IMG/VR virus record: IMGVR_UViG_3300028558_000016
Span: 124,001-188,000 of that record
Direction: 5' to 3' (one strand)
Source: a virus
DNA: 64,000 bases
The notes below the pieces were generated by a model. That model was not told the DNA's origin. It was given only the letters and a program-made list of their open reading frames with translations, and made no database searches. Positions within the stretch are counted from its first letter, which is position 1; every line of letters starts with the position of its first letter. This document shows positions 39,984 through 47,565 of this stretch, piece by piece. The translations under genes and the position numbers were made by a program.

Positions 39984-40681
39984 AACACATAAAAGATTAT
40001 AACAAATTATTCGAGAACGAAAAGCCAATCATATCTTACGATTTTGACGGGTGTCTTCACGTTTCTGTTGTTGGACACGATCCAATTAACTTCACAGATC
40101 CTGAATCATGGGTTCCATTTACAGAGATGCACGAACAAATGAGAGAGGATGCAAAGACTCACACCATCGTCATTTGCACGGCAAGACCTCCTGAAACCGA
40201 AGTTTACGTTCAAGAATTTCTTGACATGTACAAGCTTCCGGTTGAAAAGATTTACGCAACAAACAATTTTCCAAAGACTCCTCTTCTCGTTGAGATTGGA
40301 GCCATAAAACATTACGACGACAACACTGGGCTCATTGAACCTTTACATAAAGCAGGAATAGAATTCGTTCTCGTCAACCCGTTCAACAGAACTCAACAGG
40401 TAATGGAAGGTGAAATACCTTTAAAAAATTACTTGATAACATTCATAAACGATAAGTTTTACATATCAGACAACACCATCAAAGCGTTCTTAGACAGGCT
40501 GGTTAAGCTTGACCCACACATGACGCATGACCCAAGAAGCGATGGAAAAGGAAAAAATTCAAGAGGAATAGTGATTAGAAGCGCAGCATTGAGTCAGCCT
40601 GACATCAAGGATTTATTTCCAGAATTCACCAAGAAGTATGATTGGTTGAAGATGGAGGTCGTAGCCACCAAATATATGTAG
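39980..40681 (+). CDS. HAD-superfamily phosphatase with leader
   Basis: 233 aa from GTG 39980 (GTGA overlap). The leader KHIKDYNKLFENE/K is followed by IISYDFDGCLH (motif I Asp21, Asp23), VICTARPPE (motif II Thr), and IGAIKHYDDN (motif IV). This resembles the small HAD domain of phage polynucleotide 3'-phosphatases or swiss-army-knife phosphatases. The C-terminal part (SDGKGKNSRGIVIRSAALSQPDIKDLFPE) is unassigned. The substrate is unknown. Confidence 0.7.
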   Translation: MKHIKDYNKLFENEKPIISYDFDGCLHVSVVGHDPINFTDPESWVPFTEMHEQMREDAKTHTIVICTARPPETEVYVQEFLDMYKLPVEKIYATNNFPKTPLLVEIGAIKHYDDNTGLIEPLHKAGIEFVLVNPFNRTQQVMEGEIPLKNYLITFINDKFYISDNTIKAFLDRLVKLDPHMTHDPRSDGKGKNSRGIVIRSAALSQPDIKDLFPEFTKKYDWLKMEVVATKYM

Positions 40682-40695
40682 GAATATATACTTAA
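40682..40695 (+). promoter_or_regulatory. Late-type promoter candidate (GAATATATACTTAA)
   Basis: TATATA ends 5 nt before the ATG at 40696; a second AATATATG copy lies at 40671-40678. Confidence 0.55.
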
Positions 40696-43600
40696 ATGGC
40701 AGCTATAAGATACTTTGAGAACTTGCGTTTTTTCGACAAGCACGGAAATCCTTGCAACTTTACATACGATCCAGACAAGGACCTTTGGACAGGCCAATTG
40801 TTTTTCCCGAGAGTCTCAACAGAACTCTACGAGAACCAACACATATTCATAGTTGAGAACGTAATCGTTGGCTCTGGCACAGATGTCACATTCCCGGTTC
40901 TTGCAAACCAATCATCTCCAACGGCTGAAGATTGGAAAACAAGATGGGAAACCGACGATTCAATAGATCAGATATTCACATACGTCATAGTCAATGACGA
41001 TCAAGGAAATCCATTCATACAAGATTTCGAAGAAATTCTTTATGCCAACACTGCTGTGCCATACACCACAGCAAGCCCTGCAATGACAAAGGTCATTGCA
41101 TCTGCGAACTCAACACCTTTGAAGATAAACATCGCGTTAACGTCAAGCGATGAAGACATATATGAGAGAACTTTAATCATAGAAGATCTTTCCTTTGCAA
41201 CTCCAAGAGTTGTTGCCAAGATAGATTTTTATGGAGAGACTGTTGCTGAAGATGAGAGATTCAGATTGGTACTTGAAAACTTCGGAAGAACTTTCAACCA
41301 CCAAGACGAATTGATGTTGTCCAACTCAGACATCAAGGAACCTCTTCCAAACTGGATAAACACAAACAACAAGAGAAAAGAATTATTACTAACTGGAGAA
41401 CAGATCTATCCTTACGTTGGAGCTTACAAGGGATTGATCAACGTTATTAAATTCTTCGGTTACCAAGATTTAAGAATAAAGGAATACTGGTTGAACATCG
41501 ATCAGCACAGCGAGAATTACCAAAAGATATTACAATACCAATTGACTGGATTGTTCACGGACGAATTTGATCCGTTGATAAGAAATCCATTGATCGGAAG
41601 CACAGTGTACAAGAAGACTTCGATGTTCGGATTGTTCTATGACATCACAGTTGCCACAGGCGACGTCGATGAATTTGGAATACCTACAACAAGAAACGAA
41701 TTCATGTTCACGAACGAGGAAGTTCTCGTTAAATTATTTGCGTTAAAAGCAAAGCTGACACAGGAATTTCTTCCTTTGAATGCTAAGATAGTTGACATCG
41801 TTGGAGAAGGAATTTATTTTGAAAGATTTGGACAAAGATCTTGGACAGATCCAATCCACAACTTCTCAGCAAACCTTGCCGACAGAATAGACATAACGAG
41901 AAACGTTCAGCTTGGTTACATAAGGGATCTAAGGAAGTTTCACATCAAGAAGTTTCCTCAAGGAATGGACCTTCCGTTCTTCAGGTTCACCAACACGGTA
42001 AACCCATATACCACAGGACAGGTTTATCCACCAAGTTCAATACAGAGTTTCATCGACTCCATCAATACATTTTATGATGAGTTAAAAACATTTCCTTTCC
42101 CATACCATGGAGAGAAGGATAACTTTAAAGGTGACGAACCTGGAATAGTTGCAGGATGCCCTGTGATATTCCAAGCTCACGTGTTTGCATTCACCTGGGA
42201 TGACATGGACATGTCGTGGGACACTCTATCGTTCAACAACACACAATCTCCACAACCCAACTTCACGTTGTACACCTGGGACACTATCGACTTCAGCAAC
42301 TTCTACGAGGTTGAATGGACCATCGAGAAACCGGCTGATACTACTCTTGGATATTCGTTTAAGTTCAGAGGAAAGATTGCAGATTATTACAGGCTTCCAC
42401 ATTTTCTTCCTTACTCAGGAAAATACAAAGTCACTTTAGTATTATATGACTTGTTCAACCAATTCTCTATTCAGATAAAAGAGGATTTCATCGAAGTTCT
42501 CGATAGACAACTTGAGCTTGCAGCATTCTGCAGATTCAGAAATTTTGATGATTATTCTTGGGATGGAACAGGAGACACATGGGACGATCTTGGTGGTGCA
42601 TCATGGCATTTTCCTATAGAAGGAATAAGCACAAACGAGTCTCCAATACATGAGAAGCTTTTGACTTGGGCAAGATACAAGAATCAAGAAGACATGCAAG
42701 TGTTCAACGATGAATTTGAGATCTACCAAGACCTCATTGCATCAACTGAACCTAAAGCAAAAAACATAGGAACAAGAAACATAGGAGCTTGGGCAAACAT
42801 GGATCTTCCATGGGATGAATTATATCACTCAACGTGGGACATGTATGATTATCATGGAGAATTTCTCGGTGGTTTCAGAATATTCGATCCAGGATATGGA
42901 GATCAAATACAAATAGACGATTTCGATCCGTTCACATTTGTAGAGCCTTCGCCATTTGTTCCATTAACATTACAATTGGCAGCAGATCAATTGAACTCAT
43001 CAACTAATCCTGGAATAACTCACTTCACTTACGTTGTGAGATTCCAAAATCCTTTGTTGGTTGATTTTTACGTTCCTGTGAGTGATACAGAAAACGTTGC
43101 CATAACGGAAACTTTCGTTGTCACTGGAAATCTTGTGATTGACGGAACGTTCAATAACGCAGGAACTTTATATGTTGGAGGAAACATCGTCATCCAAGGA
43201 ACCGGTTCATTCAACAACACAGGATCTTACATAAACTCATTGCCTCCAAACAATCAATTCATCCATGCGTGCGCTAAGTTCCCTGGACCAGATGGTTGGA
43301 GATTCATAAATTATTTTGATACTAATTCACCAGCAATAACTGGTGACAGATACAGCTTTAGAAAACCAACGTGGCTTGAGACTATATTAGTTGATGACCT
43401 TGCTGACGCGATAGATGATTCACAAACTCCACCAGTCACAGTGGACAGAGACTTAATGTTCTTAGACGTTCCAATAACTGATTTGATATTGGAAGACACA
43501 AGTCCAAACACTACTCCAAGGCCTGACACATTGGCTTATTGGGAATTACATGGATACAAGAAGACGGAAGCTCCTACGTTTGATTTCCCTTACGGGCAAC

Positions 43601-43962
43601 GCAGAGGACATCTTCCATCTTGGTGGGGTTCTGGTGCATTCACCAACAACGATTTAAGAGTATTCCAAAGACACTTTGAAGTGCCATTGGGTGTTCCTGT
43701 ATTTTTAATACACAACATGAGCGAGATTCCAGGAAAGATGGATACACGTTGGGTGGTGACAAACGAATTGACTGGAGCAAAAGTGATCGAGACCAAGGAC
43801 AAACCTTTCTTGATAATCAACTTCTTAGAAGAGAGCTTATACACCGTTGAGTGTTGGGTTAACGATTCTAATGGAAATCCAAGCTACAAGAAGATAACAA
43901 GCTTTGTTAGGGCTGCAAGCAGAAAGACCATTGGAAAACCTGTGAACGTTGTCCTGGCTTAA
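40696..43962 (+). CDS. Large baseplate/tail protein (gp7-like by position and size)
   Basis: 1088 aa (T4 gp7 is 1032 and follows gp6). Beta-rich. From about 499 to 710 it has repeated Trp-Asp motifs (FTWDDMDMSWDTLSF, YTWDTIDF, YSWDGTGDTWDDLGGASW, LPWDELYHSTWDMYDYHG), and at about 800-850 a repetitive beta-solenoid-like stretch (VTGNLVIDGTFNNAGTLYVGGNIVIQGTGSFNNTGSYIN). No signal or TM segment. A wedge or outer baseplate role is inferred from the gene order, not from clear homology. Confidence 0.6.
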   Translation: MAAIRYFENLRFFDKHGNPCNFTYDPDKDLWTGQLFFPRVSTELYENQHIFIVENVIVGSGTDVTFPVLANQSSPTAEDWKTRWETDDSIDQIFTYVIVNDDQGNPFIQDFEEILYANTAVPYTTASPAMTKVIASANSTPLKINIALTSSDEDIYERTLIIEDLSFATPRVVAKIDFYGETVAEDERFRLVLENFGRTFNHQDELMLSNSDIKEPLPNWINTNNKRKELLLTGEQIYPYVGAYKGLINVIKFFGYQDLRIKEYWLNIDQHSENYQKILQYQLTGLFTDEFDPLIRNPLIGSTVYKKTSMFGLFYDITVATGDVDEFGIPTTRNEFMFTNEEVLVKLFALKAKLTQEFLPLNAKIVDIVGEGIYFERFGQRSWTDPIHNFSANLADRIDITRNVQLGYIRDLRKFHIKKFPQGMDLPFFRFTNTVNPYTTGQVYPPSSIQSFIDSINTFYDELKTFPFPYHGEKDNFKGDEPGIVAGCPVIFQAHVFAFTWDDMDMSWDTLSFNNTQSPQPNFTLYTWDTIDFSNFYEVEWTIEKPADTTLGYSFKFRGKIADYYRLPHFLPYSGKYKVTLVLYDLFNQFSIQIKEDFIEVLDRQLELAAFCRFRNFDDYSWDGTGDTWDDLGGASWHFPIEGISTNESPIHEKLLTWARYKNQEDMQVFNDEFEIYQDLIASTEPKAKNIGTRNIGAWANMDLPWDELYHSTWDMYDYHGEFLGGFRIFDPGYGDQIQIDDFDPFTFVEPSPFVPLTLQLAADQLNSSTNPGITHFTYVVRFQNPLLVDFYVPVSDTENVAITETFVVTGNLVIDGTFNNAGTLYVGGNIVIQGTGSFNNTGSYINSLPPNNQFIHACAKFPGPDGWRFINYFDTNSPAITGDRYSFRKPTWLETILVDDLADAIDDSQTPPVTVDRDLMFLDVPITDLILEDTSPNTTPRPDTLAYWELHGYKKTEAPTFDFPYGQRRGHLPSWWGSGAFTNNDLRVFQRHFEVPLGVPVFLIHNMSEIPGKMDTRWVVTNELTGAKVIETKDKPFLIINFLEESLYTVECWVNDSNGNPSYKKITSFVRAASRKTIGKPVNVVLA

Positions 43963-43965
43963 TTT

Positions 43966-43977
43966 GATATATAAATT
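43966..43977 (+). promoter_or_regulatory. Late-type promoter candidate (GATATATAAATT)
   Basis: TATATA ends 4 nt before the ATG at 43978, another leaderless-type arrangement. Confidence 0.5.
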
Positions 43978-44259
43978 ATGAGACACATAAAGCTTTTTGA
44001 AGCATATAATGCTGACAAGGTCCAAAGCGAATACGATGACATCATGGACGGTGCCGGTTGGGCAACTGATGGATACATCGATAATTTTTCCCCATTAAAC
44101 AAAGAAGAAAAGTATCAGCTTATGCTTAAGTTAGCAAAGAGTGGAAAACTTTTTGACGAAGATATTATTGGAGACGATGATAGTGGCGAAATGCCGAAGA
44201 AGGGTAAGATGTCTGTCAAAGACGTTGAAGAGAATTGGTCGTACTCCAAGAAAAAATAA
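43978..44259 (+). CDS. Leader-bearing protein (MRHIKLFEAYNAD)
   Basis: 93 aa. The leader core is kept but the L/I-x-E site is missing (AYNADK). The body is acidic and helical with MDGAGWATDGYIDNFSPLNKEEKYQLMLKLAKSGKLFDEDIIGDDDSGEMPKKGKM. It precedes phoH by 6 nt. Confidence 0.6.
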   Translation: MRHIKLFEAYNADKVQSEYDDIMDGAGWATDGYIDNFSPLNKEEKYQLMLKLAKSGKLFDEDIIGDDDSGEMPKKGKMSVKDVEENWSYSKKK

Positions 44260-44265
44260 TATAGC

Positions 44266-45036
44266 ATGGCAAACAAAAGAAAAGGTAAGAAGTTTTCCAA
44301 AGAGGAAGAGGAAGAAATTCTGAACACCATGGAAGATAGAAACGCATCTAAGAATCCACTTAGTGCTAAGATAGATTTAAAGTGCAAAACAAACAATCAG
44401 AAGAAATTCATTAATCTCATAGCTGAGAAGGAGATAGTAATAGGTGCCGGTTTCGCTGGTACTGGAAAGACTTTTCTCTCCTGTGCAAAAGCGCTTCTTC
44501 TTTTGAAAGCAGATTCAAGATACAGAAAGATAATGCTCGTTAAATCCGTAACAGGATTAAAAGGAGAAGACATAGGTTTCCTTAAAGGCGAATTATCTGA
44601 CAAGATGGCACCTTACATGGAATCATTTAAGGACAACTTCAAAAAGATAATTGGAAAACCTGCCACTGACATGTTAGAAAACATGGGAATGATAGAGATT
44701 CAGCCTCTCTCATTTGTAAGAGGAAGAACCATCGACAACACAATCATGATCATTGACGAGGCTCAGAACATAAGCTTCGACAACATGAAAACGATCCTAA
44801 CGAGAATAGGTGAGAACAGCAAGATCATCGTCATAGGTGATACTAAGCAGATCGATTTAAAGAACAAGAGAGAATCTTCTTTAATGCAGTTGATGGAAAA
44901 ATTCAGCAAGAACGATTTGTTTGGAGTCATGCAATTTGAGAAGAGCGATCAGGTGAGAAATCCTATCATCAACATCATAGAAGAAATATTTGATGAATTA
45001 GAAACTGAAAACAAAGAGAATAAAAAAACCCGCTAA
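44266..45036 (+). CDS. phoH: PhoH-like ATPase
   Basis: 256 aa. A basic N-terminal tail, then GAGFAGTGKTFLSCAKALLLL (Walker A 61-69), IMLVKSVTGLKGEDIGFLKGELSDKMAPY, FVRGRTIDNTIMIIDEAQNI (Walker B), and MKTILTRIGENSKIIVIGDTKQID, all typical of PhoH. Common in large phages; proposed to be an RNA-linked helicase-like ATPase. Terminator follows. Confidence 0.92.
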   Translation: MANKRKGKKFSKEEEEEILNTMEDRNASKNPLSAKIDLKCKTNNQKKFINLIAEKEIVIGAGFAGTGKTFLSCAKALLLLKADSRYRKIMLVKSVTGLKGEDIGFLKGELSDKMAPYMESFKDNFKKIIGKPATDMLENMGMIEIQPLSFVRGRTIDNTIMIIDEAQNISFDNMKTILTRIGENSKIIVIGDTKQIDLKNKRESSLMQLMEKFSKNDLFGVMQFEKSDQVRNPIINIIEEIFDELETENKENKKTR

Positions 45037-45055
45037 ATTGCGGGTTTTTTCTTTT
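45022..45055. terminator. Bidirectional terminator
   Basis: AAAAAAACCCGC, loop TAAATT, GCGGGTTTTTT. It lies between convergent phoH and the minus-strand operon and can serve both. Confidence 0.9.
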
Positions 45056-45593
45056 TGTTTATTTTCTTATCTAAAGCTTTTTTAGCTTCTTCCACCGTTG
45101 GCGGTTTGAAATTTTGTGTTATTTCTTTTTCTATTTCTGCAAGTGTTGTTCGTATCAAGTAATGAATTGGAACCTCTCTGAAGTCTGTTCTCTTTTCATC
45201 TTTAGCAAATTCTGTTCCGGCATTCAAATCAACTACTTCTATCAATGCTCTTAGATCATTATAATCTGCCATTGGGTAATAAGCAACCTTACATGCAACG
45301 ATTGAACCATCTCTGCTTGCCATTGAATAAACATCTCCTATTTGATGGGTCAACCAAAATTCAGTGTACTGGTACCTTGTGAATTTAATTTTTCCATCAA
45401 AGCTTTCTTTGTGTTTTGTAAAACAATGCTTGATGGTCTTAAATTTCTTCTTTGTTTTGTTTTCTGGATTCAAACACAGAAAACAGACAAAATCAATACA
45501 TGCCATTCTGACATTTCCTGTTTTAGTTTTCCCAATCACCTTCTCAAGAAGATCGAAGAACAATGCTAAGAGGTTTTTATTTTTCACGTTCAT
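45033..45593 (-). CDS. Hypothetical protein, end of second minus operon
   Basis: 186 aa from ATG 45593 (inside the last codons of the upstream gene). MNVKNKNLLALFFDLLEKVIGKTKTGNVRMACIDFVCFLCLNPENKTKKKFKTIKHCF... has several Cys, then a beta part (YQYTEFWLTHQIGDVYSMASRDGSIVACKVAYYP) and a basic helical C-terminus (TVEEAKKALDKKINKKKK). No family recognised. Confidence 0.6.
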   Translation of the reverse strand: MNVKNKNLLALFFDLLEKVIGKTKTGNVRMACIDFVCFLCLNPENKTKKKFKTIKHCFTKHKESFDGKIKFTRYQYTEFWLTHQIGDVYSMASRDGSIVACKVAYYPMADYNDLRALIEVVDLNAGTEFAKDEKRTDFREVPIHYLIRTTLAEIEKEITQNFKPPTVEEAKKALDKKINKKKKPAI

Positions 45594-45879
45594 TAAGTTT
45601 ATTACGAATTTCACCAACAGAAGTTTGCATGAAATCACTTTTCCATTGTCCTTGCCATTGAACCATAACCTCTGTATCATCTGGTATATCTTTGTGCACA
45701 GTTATAAAATCTGTTGCTTTATTTACAATCACTACCTTGACATAATTGACCTTATTGAGGCTTCTTCCTGTCACAAATACAAGAAATGGGTGTTGTGTTA
45801 ATTTTAGGTCAAGTATTCCGCTTTCCCAAAAATCAGGAGTTGTTTCTCTTCCTTCTGTTATTACTGCTATTTTTTTCAT
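45577..45879 (-). CDS. Hypothetical protein
   Basis: 100 aa, MKKIAVITEGRETTPDFWESGILDLKLTQHPFLVFVTGRSLNKVNYVKVVIVNKATDFITVHKDIPDDTEVMVQWQGQW..., beta-rich, ending GEIRNKLNEREK. It abuts the gene upstream. No family recognised. Confidence 0.6.
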   Translation of the reverse strand: MKKIAVITEGRETTPDFWESGILDLKLTQHPFLVFVTGRSLNKVNYVKVVIVNKATDFITVHKDIPDDTEVMVQWQGQWKSDFMQTSVGEIRNKLNEREK

Positions 45880-46281
45880 TTATTTACTGTTTGTTGAATA
45901 TAACCAAGCTTCAAATAATTTTACAGCTTGGGCATCTCTATACAATTCAAATTCAAGAAATTTTCTTTTCGTATCAAATTTCTTGTTGTACAATCTTCCT
46001 ATTTTTTCCATTTGGTTCTCGCTCCAGGCAGGAATGATCGTAACGCTTTCATCTTCTTCGATTTTCTTTTGTTCTACATAGTGGTGAATCTTATTAAAAA
46101 ATTTTTCATTCAAGTGATACACTTCTTGATATGAATTTCCATCATCACCTTTAACGTCGAAGATGAACACAAATCTCTCATCGAGATAATCGCGTATCTC
46201 ATCTGAGAGCTTCCAATCCTTCTTGTCTCTGGCTTCTCTTCTTATGTCGATCAAATGATCAATGTACAAATAATCTAACAT
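45880..46281 (-). CDS. Hypothetical protein with CysRS-tail-like helical motif
   Basis: 133 aa from ATG 46281. LIDIRREARDKKDWKLSDEIRDYLDER resembles the C-terminal helical bundle of cysteinyl-tRNA synthetase (IxxRxxAR..K.....D.IRDxL), here without the catalytic part. The rest holds IFDVKGDDGNSYQEVYHLNEKFF and a basic helix. It may bind RNA or may be coincidental. Ends next to the 100-aa gene. Confidence 0.5.
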   Translation of the reverse strand: MLDYLYIDHLIDIRREARDKKDWKLSDEIRDYLDERFVFIFDVKGDDGNSYQEVYHLNEKFFNKIHHYVEQKKIEEDESVTIIPAWSENQMEKIGRLYNKKFDTKRKFLEFELYRDAQAVKLFEAWLYSTNSK

Positions 46282-46282
46282 A

Positions 46283-46780
46283 CTACTTTTTATAAATGAA
46301 ATATTTTTTCCTGATGTCATCTCTGAAATCAGAGAAATTTCCGTTTCCATTGTATGCAGCATTCCAAATGCTCTCAATGAGTTCGCTGTCCTTGTCTTTG
46401 TAATCCTTGTATTGCGTCTTAAGCTGTTCAAGAGTAAAAGTTCCGCATGAATGATCGGCCTTCAAATAATATTTTCCGATTTGTTCAGATTTTTCTGTGC
46501 ATTTATCTTTCCAGATCTGGAATTCATCTTCCTCGGATAACGGCGTGTTCCAAATTCTAACCACCATGAAGATTAATCCAGCAATCAATGCCGAAATCAT
46601 TCCCCATTTATTACCAACAATCACTGAGCTCCATAGAAGAGCTGTGATCATTTGTACAGGAACTATACTTGAGAATTTGCTAAGTACTTTTACGATGTAT
46701 GCTTCATACATTACTGTCACGAGATTGAAGCTCATGAATAAAGAAGCAAAAATGGTTATGAATAATAAGAAATTGTACAT
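46283..46780 (-). CDS. Membrane protein
   Basis: 165 aa with two or three hydrophobic segments in the first half (YNFLLFITIFASLFMSFNLVTVMYEAY; IVPVQMITALLWSSVIVGNKWGMISALIAGLIFMVV) and a soluble acidic C-terminal half (EEDEFQIWKDKCTEKSEQIGKYYLKADHSCGTFTLEQL...). It leaves 1 nt to the next gene. Function unknown. Confidence 0.6.
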   Translation of the reverse strand: MYNFLLFITIFASLFMSFNLVTVMYEAYIVKVLSKFSSIVPVQMITALLWSSVIVGNKWGMISALIAGLIFMVVRIWNTPLSEEDEFQIWKDKCTEKSEQIGKYYLKADHSCGTFTLEQLKTQYKDYKDKDSELIESIWNAAYNGNGNFSDFRDDIRKKYFIYKK

Positions 46781-46813
46781 GGGTTTTGTTTTTTTAGTTT
46801 TTTTAGTTTATAA

Positions 46814-47248
46814 TTAAATTATGTTTTCGTGAATAGCAGTTATTTTAAATTTGAAATTTTCATTTTCGGCATCGAACTTAAAACCTCCATCTGTGAAATA
46901 TGGAAAATCATCTTCTGCTTTTTTCATTAGTTTTAATTCATACGTCTTTTCGATGTGCTTTATTAATTTATCGCGATCGTAAGAATTATAAGTCACCAGT
47001 ACTTGGCTGTCATCATGCTTGAAAATTTTGATGATGTTTGCCACTAACATTTGTTTTGGAAATACTTTGACTTGTTTATTTACTTGCATCAGATGATCCA
47101 ATTTTGTGACAACAGGATCATTTCCATAAACCAAACCGATTGCGTAGGATCCTGAAGCATAAGCCAAATCCAGATGTTGGTAATCTGTTGGTTTTGTTGT
47201 TAATTCTCCATTTTCTGGATTAAATAATAATATATTTTTCTTCATCAT
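46814..47248 (-). CDS. Hypothetical protein
   Basis: 144 aa, MMKKNILLFNPENGELTTKPTDYQHLDLAYASGSYAIGLVYGNDPVVTKLDHLMQVNKQVKVFPKQMLVANIIKIFKHDDSQVLVTYN, an alpha/beta protein. The second Met may be the true start. No family recognised. Confidence 0.6.
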   Translation of the reverse strand: MMKKNILLFNPENGELTTKPTDYQHLDLAYASGSYAIGLVYGNDPVVTKLDHLMQVNKQVKVFPKQMLVANIIKIFKHDDSQVLVTYNSYDRDKLIKHIEKTYELKLMKKAEDDFPYFTDGGFKFDAENENFKFKITAIHENII

Positions 47249-47254
47249 GTTATT

Positions 47255-47479
47255 TTATTTTACTGTTACATATTTGGATAGCCTTATTGCTTTGCTTACT
47301 TCCGGCCTATATCCAATTGGAAGTTTTGCATTTTGTAGTATTTCTTTTATTCCTAATCTCTGTATGTCTTCACTGTGTTTAATAGAAAATACTATTATCG
47401 CGGTGACCTTCTCCTTCTTTGGAGCTTTGCTGTAGGTGTCAGCGAGCAACTTTCCTATTTGATCAATTGATTTTTTCAT
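47255..47479 (-). CDS. Small hypothetical protein
   Basis: 74 aa from ATG 47479 (ATGA overlap with the 29-aa gene). MKKSIDQIGKLLADTYSKAPKKEKVTAIIVFSIKHSEDIQRLGIKEILQNAKLPIGYRPEVSKAIRL, basic alpha/beta. No family recognised. Confidence 0.55.
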   Translation of the reverse strand: MKKSIDQIGKLLADTYSKAPKKEKVTAIIVFSIKHSEDIQRLGIKEILQNAKLPIGYRPEVSKAIRLSKYVTVK

Positions 47480-47565
47480 ATCGCATGCTCTATTATTAGA
47501 GACATTATACAAACTCCAACAAGAAGTCCTAAGTAAAATGCTGCAAAAAGATTTTTATTTTCCAT
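47476..47565 (-). CDS. 29-aa single-span membrane peptide
   Basis: MENKNLFAAFYLGLLVGVCI..., one TM segment (about 7-25). The start overlaps the stop of the T9SS/SprB gene (TAATG) and its stop overlaps the next ATG (ATGA), which supports translation. Too short for homology calls. Confidence 0.5.
   Translation of the reverse strand: MENKNLFAAFYLGLLVGVCIMSLIIEHAI

Noticed and set aside
46781-46813. T-rich repeat as terminator
   Set aside because: No stem precedes it; it is only a homopolymer-rich gap between two minus-strand genes.
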